Below the pieces are notes generated by a model that saw only the letters and a program-made list of their open reading frames with translations, made no database searches and had not been told where the DNA came from. A stretch of 64,000 nt of DNA from Zestomonas carbonaria. GTDB taxonomy: Bacteria; Pseudomonadota; Gammaproteobacteria; Pseudomonadales; Pseudomonadaceae. The DNA is taken from the NCBI RefSeq assembly GCF_904061905.1, contig NZ_CAJFCI010000079.1, positions 1-64,000 of the forward strand. Reading direction: 5' to 3'. Positions 16,294 through 24,101 of this stretch are shown here, piece after piece. Within the stretch, counting starts at the first letter, position 1; every line of letters starts with the position of its first letter. Made by a program: the position numbers and the translations under genes.

Positions 16294-17220
16294 ATGAACA
16301 TCGACAACCGCATCAAATTCCGCCATCTGGTGTGTTTCCTGGAGGTCGCGCGCCAGCGCAGTTTCGCCAAGGCCGCCGACCAGGTGGCGGTCAGCCAGCC
16401 GGCGATTTCCAAGACCATCGGCGAACTGGAGGAACTGCTCGGCGCGCGGCTGTTCGAGCGCAGCAAGGCGGGTGTCAGCCTGACCCCGGCCGGCGACACT
16501 TTCCTGCGCTACGCCGGACCCTGCGTGAAGGCGCTGCGCGACGGGGTCAACACCCTCCGCGACCACGACCCGCAGGGCGGGCTGCTGCGGATCGGCGCGC
16601 TGTCCACGGTGGAAAGCCTGCTGCTGCCGGAAGCGGTGCTGCGCCTGCAACGGGAGCACGCGGCGATGACCGTCAGCGTGGTCACCGGCTCCAGCGCGCA
16701 CCTGCTGGCGCAGCTCAAGGTCGGCGAGCTGGACCTGGTGGTCGGGCGCATGACCGACAGCCCGGAAATCCACGGCCTGGCCTTCGAACACCTGTACAGC
16801 GAGGCGATGACCCTGGTGGTGCGCCCCGGCCATCCGCTGCTGCAAGGCGAGCTTTCCGACCTGAGCCGGCTGGCCGACTACCCGCTGGTGCTGCCGCTGG
16901 CCGGCACCACCATCCGCAAGTACGCGGACAGCTTCTTCGTGCAATGGGGCATCCCGCTCACCGCACAACGCCTGGAGACCCTGTCGCCGGCGCTGAGCCG
17001 CCGCTACGTGGCGAGCAGCGAGGCGATCTGGGTGGCGCCACGCGACGCGGTGCGCCTGGACATCCGCGCCAGCGAGCTGGTGGAGTTGAAGCTGGGCATC
17101 CAGGAGCCCGGCGGTTCGGTGGGCATCTGCACCAACGTCGCGCTGCCGTTGCCGCTGGCCGGGCAGTGGTTCTGCTCGGTGCTGCGCGAGGTAGCGGAGG
17201 AGTTTGCGGGAGGGGATTAG
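16294..17220 (+). CDS. pcaQ: LysR-family activator PcaQ
   Basis: PcaQ, 308 residues, is the LysR-type activator of protocatechuate 3,4-dioxygenase genes and responds to beta-carboxy-cis,cis-muconate in other bacteria. Start MNIDNRIKFRHLVCFLEVARQRSFAKAADQVAVSQPAISKTIGELEELLGARLFERSKAG is the winged helix and matches the PcaQ subgroup as remembered. The effector domain continues GLLRIGALSTVESLLLPEAVLRL. The ATG at 16294 keeps the standard N-terminus; an earlier start would add ten residues. It lies immediately upstream of pcaHG in the same direction, and a PcaQ-type box is present before pcaH at 17518-17533. Confidence 0.9.
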   Translation: MNIDNRIKFRHLVCFLEVARQRSFAKAADQVAVSQPAISKTIGELEELLGARLFERSKAGVSLTPAGDTFLRYAGPCVKALRDGVNTLRDHDPQGGLLRIGALSTVESLLLPEAVLRLQREHAAMTVSVVTGSSAHLLAQLKVGELDLVVGRMTDSPEIHGLAFEHLYSEAMTLVVRPGHPLLQGELSDLSRLADYPLVLPLAGTTIRKYADSFFVQWGIPLTAQRLETLSPALSRRYVASSEAIWVAPRDAVRLDIRASELVELKLGIQEPGGSVGICTNVALPLPLAGQWFCSVLREVAEEFAGGD

Positions 17221-17315
17221 CGGGGACGTCTTGTGGCCCGGGTGGAATCCGGGACTGCGGGTTTCCCCGGATTGCATCCGGGCTACGGTTTGGGCCTTGA
17301 AGTTGGGTTCAGGTT

Positions 17316-17435
17316 CCGCCCCTCACCCCAGCCCTCTCCCGGAGGGAGAGGGGGTAGGCGAGGTCAGCCTCAGGCTCCGTACATGACCGCCACTCCGGCC
17401 AGTCCCCTCTCCATCCGGGAGAGGGTGAGGGGCGG
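17316..17435. repeat. REP-like repeats between pcaQ and pcaH
   Basis: Two GC-rich units (about 17319-17354 and 17403-17433), each a CCCTCTCC / GGGAGAGGG-type stem with a GGTGAGGGGCGG tail, lie in the 422-base gap between pcaQ and pcaH. A separate CCCGGGTGGAATCCGGG-type hairpin precedes them (17232-17285). Confidence 0.7.
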
Positions 17436-17517
17436 ACTCAACCATTCACCCTCATCCCAACACCACCCACCAGCCACGCTCCTAGGTAACATCCCGAGCC
17501 CCACCCAACCTCTAAAC

Positions 17518-17533
17518 ATAACCAAACAGTTAA
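17518..17533 (+). promoter_or_regulatory. Candidate PcaQ-binding box upstream of pcaHG
   Basis: ATAACC-AAAC-AGTTAA differs at one base from the motif ATAACC-N4-GGTTAA reported for PcaQ in Sinorhizobium (recalled from the literature). It lies 110 bases ahead of the pcaH start in an AT-rich stretch, the right place for a LysR activator site. Confidence 0.65.
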
Positions 17534-17642
17534 CCAAACAACCCGCCTTTTCAATTCCCCCAAGCCGGTTCCTGGCCGAGACTGCACGTCATCGACACCC
17601 TGCCGGGTCGAGACCTATAAATCCAAGAAACAGGAGCCTGAC

Positions 17643-18362
17643 ATGCACGACGCCGAGAACCGTCGCTTCGTCATCCGTGACCGAAACTGGCACCCCAAGG
17701 CCTTCACCCCCGACTACAAGACTTCCGTCGCCCGTTCGCCGCGCCAGGCCCTGGTGAGCATTCCGCAGTCCGTCTCGGAAACCAGTGGCCCGGATTTCTC
17801 GCACCTGAAGTTCGGCGAGCACGACAACGACCTGCTGCTCAACTTCAACAACGGCGGCCTGCCGATCGGCGAGCGGATCATCGTCTCCGGGCGGATCATG
17901 GACCAGTACGGCAAGCCGATCCCGCACACCCTGGTGGAGATGTGGCAGGCCAACGCCGGCGGCCGCTACCGCCACAAGAACGACCGCTACCTGGCACCGC
18001 TCGACCCCAATTTCGGCGGCGTCGGCCGGGCGCTGACCGATAGCGAAGGGCGCTACGTCTTCCGCACCATCAAGCCCGGCCCGTACCCGTGGCGCAACGG
18101 TCCCAACGACTGGCGTCCGGCGCACATCCACTTCTCCATCAGCGGTCCGTCGATCTCGACCCGGCTGATCACCCAACTGTACTTCGAGGGCGACCCGCTG
18201 ATCCCGATGTGCCCGATCGTCAAGTCGATCGCCAACCCGGATGCCGTGCAGACGCTGATCGCCAGGCTCGACATGAACCTGGGCAACCCGATGGATTGCC
18301 TGGCGTACCGCTTCGACATCGTCCTGCGCGGCCAGCGCCAGACCCATTTCGAGAACAAGTGA
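17643..18362 (+). CDS. pcaH: Protocatechuate 3,4-dioxygenase beta subunit PcaH
   Basis: PcaH, 239 residues, is the iron-carrying subunit of protocatechuate 3,4-dioxygenase, which cleaves protocatechuate to beta-carboxy-cis,cis-muconate. The four ferric ligands line up with P. putida numbering shifted by one: Tyr109 (GGRYRHKND), Tyr148 (GPYPWRNG), His161 and His163 (RPAHIHFSISG). The N-terminus (RRFVIRDRNWHPKAFTPDYKTSV) is the usual one. A ribosome site (AACAGGAG) precedes the ATG. pcaG follows after 11 bases. Regulation by PcaQ is likely. Confidence 0.97.
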   Translation: MHDAENRRFVIRDRNWHPKAFTPDYKTSVARSPRQALVSIPQSVSETSGPDFSHLKFGEHDNDLLLNFNNGGLPIGERIIVSGRIMDQYGKPIPHTLVEMWQANAGGRYRHKNDRYLAPLDPNFGGVGRALTDSEGRYVFRTIKPGPYPWRNGPNDWRPAHIHFSISGPSISTRLITQLYFEGDPLIPMCPIVKSIANPDAVQTLIARLDMNLGNPMDCLAYRFDIVLRGQRQTHFENK

Positions 18363-18373
18363 GGAGCCCCGAC

Positions 18374-18979
18374 ATGCCTATCGAACTGCTGCCGGAAACC
18401 CCTTCGCAGACCGCCGGCCCCTACGTGCACATCGGCCTGGCCCTGGCCGCCGCCGGCAACCCGACCCGCCCGCAGGAAATCTGGAACGAGATGGCCAGGC
18501 CCGAGGCGCCCGGCGAGCACATCGTGCTGATCGGCAACGTCTACGATGGCAACGGCCACCTGGTGCGCGACTCCTTCCTGGAGTTCTGGCAGGCCAACCA
18601 CGAGGGTGTCTACGACGAAGCCTTCGACCTGGAGAAGCCGTTCAACGGCTTCGGCCGCACCGCGACCACCTTCGATGCCGGCGAGTGGACCCTGCATACG
18701 GTCAAGCCGGGCGTGGTGAGCAACGCCGCCGGGGCGTCGATGGCGCCGCACATCAACGTGTCGCTGTTCGCCCGGGGGATCAACATCCACCTGCAGACGC
18801 GCATCTACTTCGAGGACGAGGCCGAAGCCAACGCCAAGGACCCGGTGCTCAACCTGATCGAGCAGCCGCAGCGCCGCGAGACGCTGGTGGCCAGGCGCTG
18901 CGAGGTGGACGGCAAGACCGCCTACCGCTTCGACATCCGTATCCAGGGCGAAGGAGAAACGGTGTTCTTTGACTTCTAG
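18374..18979 (+). CDS. pcaG: Protocatechuate 3,4-dioxygenase alpha subunit PcaG
   Basis: PcaG, 201 residues, is the structural alpha subunit that pairs with PcaH and helps form the substrate pocket. It starts MPIELLPETPSQTAGPYVHIGLAL, the usual opening (ETPSQTAGPYVHIG). It has the dioxygenase beta-sandwich pattern without the iron ligands (FWQANHEGVYDE, AGASMAPHINVSLFARGINIHLQTRIYFEDE). GAGGAG just upstream serves as ribosome site. Its last 11 bases overlap the TTG start of the next gene, so the ATPase gene downstream is likely translated from the pcaHG message. Confidence 0.97.
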   Translation: MPIELLPETPSQTAGPYVHIGLALAAAGNPTRPQEIWNEMARPEAPGEHIVLIGNVYDGNGHLVRDSFLEFWQANHEGVYDEAFDLEKPFNGFGRTATTFDAGEWTLHTVKPGVVSNAAGASMAPHINVSLFARGINIHLQTRIYFEDEAEANAKDPVLNLIEQPQRRETLVARRCEVDGKTAYRFDIRIQGEGETVFFDF

Positions 18980-20060
18980 GGAACCCGACTGGGACTCGCT
19001 AGCCGAACCACCCGGCGCGCGGGTCCGCCGACATTTCGCCAGCGCGCTCGAAGTCCGGGGCTACCGGGCCGACGATGCGCAGCAGGCAGCCATCGACACC
19101 CTGGCCGGCTGGCTCGATACCTGGCTGGCCGGGCGTCGTGGCTGGCTGCGCCGGCCCGTGGCCGGGATCTACCTGTGGGGTGGCGTCGGGCGCGGCAAGA
19201 GCTTCGTGATGGACGCCTTCTTCGCCGCCGCACCGGTGCAGGCCAAGCGCCGCGTGCATTTCCATGCCTTCCTGCAAGAACTCCAGGCGCGCATGAACGC
19301 GCACGCCGGCCAGGCCGACCCGCTGGCGCTGGTCGCCCGCGAGGTCGCGCGGGAGACGCGGCTGCTGTGCTTCGACGAATTCCATGTCCACGACATCGGC
19401 GACGCCATGCTCCTCGGCCGCCTGCTCAAGGTGCTGGTGGAGGAGGGCGTGGGCCTGGTCTGCACCTCCAACTATCCGCCGGAAGGGTTGTGCCCGAACC
19501 CGCTGTACCGCGAGCGCTTCCGGCCGGCCATCGCGCTGATCGAAAAGCGTTTCCGCGTCATCGAGCTGGATGGCGGCGAGGATTACCGGCAGCACGCCGG
19601 CGAACTCGAAACCTGGGGCGGCTACGCCTGGCCACTGGGCGAGGGGGCGGAACGCTGGCTCGCCGGCGAGCTGGAACTGGAGCTGGACGGGGCGGCAATC
19701 CGCGCGCGGGTCCGCGAGGTCAATCACCATCCGCTGGCGATACTGGCCGAGGAGGGCGAGCGCATCGTCCTCGACTTCGCCGAGCTGTGCCGCAAGCCGC
19801 ATTCCAGCGCCGACTTCCTGTGGCTATGCCGCCATTACCGCCGCATCGCACTGAGCGGCGTGCCCTGCCTGGACGGCGAGGGCATCGAGGTGCAACAACG
19901 CTTCCTCAATTTCGTCGATATCGCCTACGACAGCGGCGTGCGGCTCCACCTGGCCTGCGAGGCGGCGCTCGACGCGCTGTGCCGGGCCGATTCGCACGTC
20001 GACTTCGCCCGGACCCGCAGCCGCCTGCGCCAGTTGCGGCCGGTGCCACTGACGGCCTGA
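18969..20060 (+). CDS. AFG1/ZapE-family AAA-type ATPase
   Basis: A 363-residue AFG1-like (ZapE) P-loop ATPase. Walker A is GGVGRGKS (residues 71-78), Walker B CFDEFHVHDIGDAML (Asp136-Glu137); TSNYPPEGLCPNPLYRERFRPAIALIEKRFRVIELDGGEDYR follows, all standard family segments. ZapE is a cell-division and stress ATPase in E. coli; mitochondrial AFG1 assists membrane-protein quality control. The start is TTG at 18969, overlapping pcaG by 11 bases; no better start keeps the N-terminus. Being fused by overlap to pcaHG is unusual, since zapE normally sits elsewhere, and this copy may be a second paralog. Confidence 0.85.
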   Translation: MTSREPDWDSLAEPPGARVRRHFASALEVRGYRADDAQQAAIDTLAGWLDTWLAGRRGWLRRPVAGIYLWGGVGRGKSFVMDAFFAAAPVQAKRRVHFHAFLQELQARMNAHAGQADPLALVAREVARETRLLCFDEFHVHDIGDAMLLGRLLKVLVEEGVGLVCTSNYPPEGLCPNPLYRERFRPAIALIEKRFRVIELDGGEDYRQHAGELETWGGYAWPLGEGAERWLAGELELELDGAAIRARVREVNHHPLAILAEEGERIVLDFAELCRKPHSSADFLWLCRHYRRIALSGVPCLDGEGIEVQQRFLNFVDIAYDSGVRLHLACEAALDALCRADSHVDFARTRSRLRQLRPVPLTA

Positions 20061-20074
20061 ACGGATTCCCTCGC

Positions 20075-21004
20075 ATGTTGCAGATCCTCGGTATCACCTC
20101 GCCGATCTTCGTATTGATCGCCATCGGTTTCCTTTGCGTGCGCTTCGCCGTGGTCAGCCGCGAGCAGATCGCCGGCATGGGCAAGTTCGTCATCACCCTG
20201 GCGCTGCCGGCGCTGGTGATCAAGGCGCTGACCGAACGCCCGCTGCACGAGGTGTTCGACCGCAACTACCTGCTGGCCTATGGCATCGGCTCGCTGGCGG
20301 TGTTCTGGCTGGGCTTCGCCTTTTCCCGCTGGGTGCGCCGGGATGGCCTCAGCGGCAGCGCGTTGAGCGGGCTGGGCATGTCGATGTCGAACAGCGGCTT
20401 CATCGGCTACCCCATCGTCGCCATGGTCCTCGGCCCGACCGCGGCGGTCGGCCTGGCGCTGGGCATGATGGTGGAGAACCTGCTGGTGCTGCCGATGGCG
20501 CTGGCCCTGGCGGAGGCCGGAGACCAGCGCGGAGTGGGCATCGGCCGGGCTCTGGCGGAGACCTTCAGGCGCCTGCTGCGCAACCCGATCATCATTTCCA
20601 TCAGTATCGGCCTGGTGCTGTCGCTGCTGGAAATCCCCCTGCCGTCGGTGCCGCGCAAGGCCATCGAGATGCTGGCGATGGCCTCCGCGCCGGTGGCGCT
20701 GTTCGTCATCGGCGGCAACCTCTACGGCCTGAAGATCGGCGGAATGTTCGCCGATGTGGCGCAACTCGGCGTCGGCAAGTTGCTGCTGCACCCACTGGCG
20801 GTGCTGCTGTGCCTGCTGGTGTTCCCGGTGCAGGACCCGGCCCTGCGCGTCGCCGCCGTACTGTTCGCCTGTGCGCCGATGATGAGCATCTACCCGATCA
20901 TCGGCCAGCGCTACGGCCTGGAAGGCCGCTGCGCCGCCGCCCTGGTGGCGAGCACGGTGCTGTCGTTCCTGACCATCAGCGCCTTCATCGCCGTGTTGCA
21001 TTAG
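20075..21004 (+). CDS. AEC-family (auxin efflux carrier type) transporter
   Basis: A 309-residue inner-membrane protein of the AEC family with about ten hydrophobic segments, for example ITSPIFVLIAIGFLCVRFAVV at the N-terminus and VASTVLSFLTISAFIAVL at the C-terminus. The conserved GMSMSNSGFIGYPIVAMVLG and GGNLYGLKI segments identify it. Family members move malonate, malate or other carboxylates. It follows the ATPase gene after 14 bases, so it probably belongs to the pcaHG transcript. Transport of an aromatic or a carboxylic intermediate of the pathway is a reasonable guess, not shown. Confidence 0.85.
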   Translation: MLQILGITSPIFVLIAIGFLCVRFAVVSREQIAGMGKFVITLALPALVIKALTERPLHEVFDRNYLLAYGIGSLAVFWLGFAFSRWVRRDGLSGSALSGLGMSMSNSGFIGYPIVAMVLGPTAAVGLALGMMVENLLVLPMALALAEAGDQRGVGIGRALAETFRRLLRNPIIISISIGLVLSLLEIPLPSVPRKAIEMLAMASAPVALFVIGGNLYGLKIGGMFADVAQLGVGKLLLHPLAVLLCLLVFPVQDPALRVAAVLFACAPMMSIYPIIGQRYGLEGRCAAALVASTVLSFLTISAFIAVLH

Positions 21005-21435
21005 TGGGGGCATCAATTCCGCTCCCTCACCCCAGCCCTCTCCCAAGGGGAGAGGGGGCAGACTGGTGTGGCGGGAGAGCACGAAGCGTCGCGGCAAGAC
21101 ATGGCCTGGTTGGGCACCGTACCTATCGGCAACCCGGATTGACCCCCTCTCCCTCCGGGAGAGGGCTGGGGTGAGGGGTGGAGTAGGGAACGGGTACGCG
21201 CTACGAGATGATCATCACGCGGTGCGCACGGCGCACCCTACGGGTATGTGGCCGTGGGATGGGCATGTCGATCAGGGAGGCGCCATGCCCACCGGCAACC
21301 CGGATCGACTCCCTCTCCCTCCGGGAGAGGGCTGGGGTGAGGGGTGGAGTAGGGAACGGGTACGCGCTTCGAGATGATCATCATGCGACGCCCCCAATGA
21401 GCCAGGCTCCTGCCGCGTGGATGACTTCAGGTGAA
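21005..21435. repeat. Composite REP-like repeats, two 94-bp direct copies
   Basis: In this gene-free stretch one REP-like unit (21020-21060) is followed by two near-identical 94-base blocks at 21128-21221 and 21294-21387, each made of GGCAACCCGGAT, a CTCTCCCTCCGGGAGAG hairpin, GGCTGGGGTGAGGGGTGGAG and AACGGGTACGCGCT(T/A)CGAGATGATCATCA. A third relative of the same composite is at 40507-40591. Confidence 0.8.
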
Positions 21436-21469
21436 TTGCGATTATCGAACTTCGGTTCGATAATCGGTC
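21436..21469. promoter_or_regulatory. PcaR-type double operator upstream of pcaR
   Basis: A perfect palindrome: GATTATCGAAC (21440-21450), loop TTCG, GTTCGATAATC (21455-21465). Read on the minus strand, 21436-21450 gives GTTCGATAATCGCAA, one base from the PcaR motif GTTCGATAATCGCAC known from P. putida pcaIJ (recalled). The plus-strand arm GTTCGATAATCGGTC matches 13 of 15. It lies 35 bases before the pcaR start and suggests autoregulation. Confidence 0.75.
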
Positions 21470-21499
21470 GTGATCAGTCTCCACAGGAACACAACAACA

Positions 21500-22342
21500 A
21501 TGAGCGAAGAACAGCGCCCCAATCCCGTGCCCCTGGCCCCGCCGATCATCGCATCGCCGGCCAAGCGCATCGAAGCCTTCACCGGCGACCCCAATTTCAT
21601 GACCTCTCTGGCTCGCGGCCTGGCGGTGATCCATGCCTTCCAGGAGCGCAAGCGCCACCTGACCATCGCGCAGATCAGCCATCGCACCGAGATTCCCCGC
21701 GCCGCCGTGCGCCGTTGCCTGCATACCCTGATGAAGCTGGGCTACGTGACCACCGACGGGCGCACCTACTCGCTGCTGCCCAAGGTGCTGACCCTCGGCC
21801 ACGCCTACCTGTCGTCGACGCCGCTGGCCGTCACCGCGCAGCCGATCCTCGACCGCCTCAGCGAGCAGCTTCACGAAGCCTGTTCGATCGCCACCCTGGA
21901 AGGCGACGAGATCCTCTATCTCGCCCGCTCGGCCACGCCGCAGCGGCTGATCTCGGTGGACCTCAGCGTCGGCAGCCGACTGCCGGCCTACTGCACTTCC
22001 ATGGGCCGCATCCTCCTTGCCGGGCTCGACGACTCGGCGTTCGAGGACTACCTCGCCCACGCCGACCTGCAGGTGAAGACCAGCCGCACCCTGCACACTC
22101 CGGAGGCGTTGCGCGCCAGCATCGAGGAAATCCGCCGCCAGGGCTGGGTGATCATCGACCAGGAACTGGAGATCGGCCTGCGCTCGCTGGCCGTGCCGGT
22201 GCGCGACTCCGCCGGCCAGGTGCTCGCCGCGCTGAACGTCGGCACCCATGTCGGGCGGGTCAGCCGCCAAGAGCTGGAAAGCCGCTTCCTGCCGGCATTG
22301 CTGGAGGCCAGCCGGGACCTGAGCAGCCGCCTGTTCGCCTGA
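21500..22342 (+). CDS. pcaR: IclR-family regulator PcaR
   Basis: PcaR, 280 residues, is the IclR-type activator of the beta-ketoadipate genes and responds to beta-ketoadipate. After a Pro-rich N-terminal tail, the winged helix is FMTSLARGLAVIHAFQERKRHLTIAQISHRTEIPRAAVRRCLHTLMKLGYVTTDGRTYSLLPKVL. The effector domain contains ILDRLSEQLHEACSIATLEGDEILYLARS and ISVDLSVGSRLPAYCTSMGRILLAGL. It is the longer PcaR/PobR-like subtype. It is preceded by its own double operator and followed by benR. In P. aeruginosa pcaR directly follows pcaG; here an ATPase, a carrier and repeats intervene. Confidence 0.92.
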   Translation: MSEEQRPNPVPLAPPIIASPAKRIEAFTGDPNFMTSLARGLAVIHAFQERKRHLTIAQISHRTEIPRAAVRRCLHTLMKLGYVTTDGRTYSLLPKVLTLGHAYLSSTPLAVTAQPILDRLSEQLHEACSIATLEGDEILYLARSATPQRLISVDLSVGSRLPAYCTSMGRILLAGLDDSAFEDYLAHADLQVKTSRTLHTPEALRASIEEIRRQGWVIIDQELEIGLRSLAVPVRDSAGQVLAALNVGTHVGRVSRQELESRFLPALLEASRDLSSRLFA

Positions 22343-22343
22343 C

Positions 22344-22372
22344 ATGTAGCCCGGATAAAATCCGGGCTACAT
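22344..22372. terminator. Hairpin after pcaR
   Basis: ATGTAGCCCGGAT (22344-22356) pairs perfectly with ATCCGGGCTACAT (22360-22372) across a 3-base loop, right after the pcaR stop. There is no strong T-run, so it is either a terminator or a small REP-like element. Confidence 0.6.
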
Positions 22373-22380
22373 GGCAAACC

Positions 22381-22395
22381 GTTCGATTAGCGAAC
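22381..22395. promoter_or_regulatory. GTTCG-N5-CGAAC palindrome between pcaR and benR
   Basis: GTTCGATTAGCGAAC is a palindrome of the same form as the quiC1 upstream site GTTCGTTAATCGAAC (63516-63530) and resembles the PcaR half site. It lies about 208 bases before benR. The bases after it (AATCGAACGCCGAATTGATC) repeat part of the motif. Confidence 0.5.
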
Positions 22396-22603
22396 GCTGA
22401 ATCGAACGCCGAATTGATCTTTCCCCGTTCCTCTCCGTAGTGTGCCGGCATCCGCCCGTTCGGGACTGTGTAACCGTTTATCTCCCTTGCACATATCCGG
22501 GCAGTAAGTCACATAACATTACCGTCAGCCATGATGAGCCGCGCCGCATGCCTTCCGGCAGGACGAGCGCCGCAGAAAATAACGACAAGAGTGTGCCTTG
22601 CTT

Positions 22604-23563
22604 ATGGAAAGTCGCCTGCTGAGCGAACGCAGTAGCGTCTTCGAACGTGCCGACCCCTATGCGGTGTCCGACTATGTGAACCAGCATGTCGGTTCCCATT
22701 GCATCCGCTTGCCCACTTCCGGCCATCCCCAGGCCAGCCTCAACCATCGCCAGTTCGCCAGCCTCGACCTATGCCGCATCAGCTACGGCGGCAGCGTCCG
22801 GGTCACCTCGCCGGCGCTGGAAACCATCTACCACCTGCAGATCCTCCTCGGCGGCCATTGCCTGTGGCGCGGCCACAAGCAGGAGCATTACTTCGCCCCG
22901 GGCGAGCTGCTGCTGATCAACCCCGACGACCCGGTCGACCTGACCTACTCGGACGATTGCGAGAAGTTCATCCTCAAGCTGCCAGCCACGCTTCTGGAGT
23001 CCATCTGCGACGAGCAGCGCTGGCTGCGCCCGAGCCAGGGCGTGCGCTTCCTGGAGAACCGCTACCGGCTGGAGGATCTGGAGGGCTTCGTCAACCTGCT
23101 GGCGATGGTCTGCCAGGAGGCCGAGGCCAGCGAACTGCAGTTGCCGCGCGTGCAGGAGCACTTCGCGCAGATCGTCGGCAGCAAGCTGCTGACCCTGATG
23201 AAGACCAACGTCAGCCGCGAAAGCCTGAGCTCGCAGACGGCCAGCTTCGAGCGCATCCTCGACTACATCGACAACAACCTGAAGCAGGACATCTGCACCG
23301 AGGTCCTGGCCCAGCAGGCGCGCATGAGCCTGCGTTCGTTCTACGCGCTGTTCGAGCGCCACGTCGGCACCACGCCGAAGAACTACATCCGCCAGAAGAA
23401 GCTGGAGCGCATCCGCGCCTGCCTGAGCGACCCGAGCTGCAACGTGCGCAGCGTCACCGAACTGGCCCTGGACTACGGCTTCCTGCACCTCGGCCGCTTC
23501 TCGGAAAGCTACCGCCTGCAATTCGGCGAGCTGCCTTCCGATACCCTCAAGCGGCGTGGGTGA
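22604..23563 (+). CDS. benR: AraC/XylS-family activator BenR
   Basis: BenR, 319 residues, is the AraC/XylS-type activator that turns on benABCD in response to benzoate. The N-terminal effector domain contains GSHCIRLPTSGHPQASLNHRQFASLDLCRISYGGSVRVTSPALETIYHLQILLGG; the C-terminal double helix-turn-helix spans about 215-315 (SFERILDYIDNNLKQDICTEVLAQQARMSLRSFYALFERHVGTTPKNYIRQKKLERIRACL, then SVTELALDYGFLHLGRFSESYRLQFGELPS). The ATG at 22604 is chosen over a TTG six bases earlier. It lies 5' of benA with its tandem XylS-type binding site between. Confidence 0.93.
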   Translation: MESRLLSERSSVFERADPYAVSDYVNQHVGSHCIRLPTSGHPQASLNHRQFASLDLCRISYGGSVRVTSPALETIYHLQILLGGHCLWRGHKQEHYFAPGELLLINPDDPVDLTYSDDCEKFILKLPATLLESICDEQRWLRPSQGVRFLENRYRLEDLEGFVNLLAMVCQEAEASELQLPRVQEHFAQIVGSKLLTLMKTNVSRESLSSQTASFERILDYIDNNLKQDICTEVLAQQARMSLRSFYALFERHVGTTPKNYIRQKKLERIRACLSDPSCNVRSVTELALDYGFLHLGRFSESYRLQFGELPSDTLKRRG

Positions 23564-23569
23564 GGCATT

Positions 23570-23976
23570 CCCGCGAACGCATCGCGGCCATGGGCCGCTC
23601 CTACGGTTATGCCGAACGTAAAGCCCTCGTAGGGTGGATGTCGCTTTTTACATCCACCGGCCGGAGTACCGTCCACCCCGTCGTTTCCGTTCATTGGGCC
23701 CCCGCGTTCGCGAGGACGACGGCGCGGTGGTGCCCCCGTCATTCCCGCGAATGCGGGACGGTGCTTGCACCGAACGTCCTCTATCCCTGAACGCACGTAG
23801 GAATGACGGGGATGTCTGGCCCATGCCCGCGAACGCATCGCGGCCATGGGCCGCTCCTACGGTTATGCCGGACGTAAAGCCCTCGTAGGGTGGATGTCGC
23901 TTTTTACATCCACCGGCCGGAGTACCGTCCACCCCGTCATTTCCGTTCATTGGGCCCCCGCGTTCGCGAGGGCGAC
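23570..23976. repeat. Two 151-bp direct repeats upstream of benA
   Basis: 23570-23720 and 23826-23976 are nearly identical (offset 256). Each starts CCCGCGAACGCATCGCGGCC, passes through a CTCCTACGGTTATGCCG(A/G)ACGTAAAGCCC segment and a GGGTGGATGTCGC... TTTTACATCCACC hairpin, and ends in GGGCCCCCGCGTTCGCGAGG. A related short unit is at 9129-9183. They fill most of the 538-base gap between benR and benA. Confidence 0.85.
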
Positions 23977-24002
23977 AGCACGGCACCCCCACCATCCCCC
24001 TT

Positions 24003-24038
24003 TGCAAAAAACGGATAGCGATCTGCACAAAGCGGATA
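24003..24038 (+). promoter_or_regulatory. Tandem XylS/BenR-binding half sites before benA
   Basis: TGCAAAAAACGGATA (24003-24017) and TGCACAAAGCGGATA (24024-24038) both match the XylS/BenR half site TGCA-N6-GGNTA exactly and are 21 bases apart start to start with a 6-base spacer, the known geometry. The benA start is 63 bases downstream of the second half site; a weak -10 (TAACCT near 24060) fits. Confidence 0.92.
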
Positions 24039-24101
24039 TTGCCCCTTGCCCCGCGACCCTAACCTGAGCCGGCCTGAACAATAACAACGGAGGCCCCGGC
24101 C

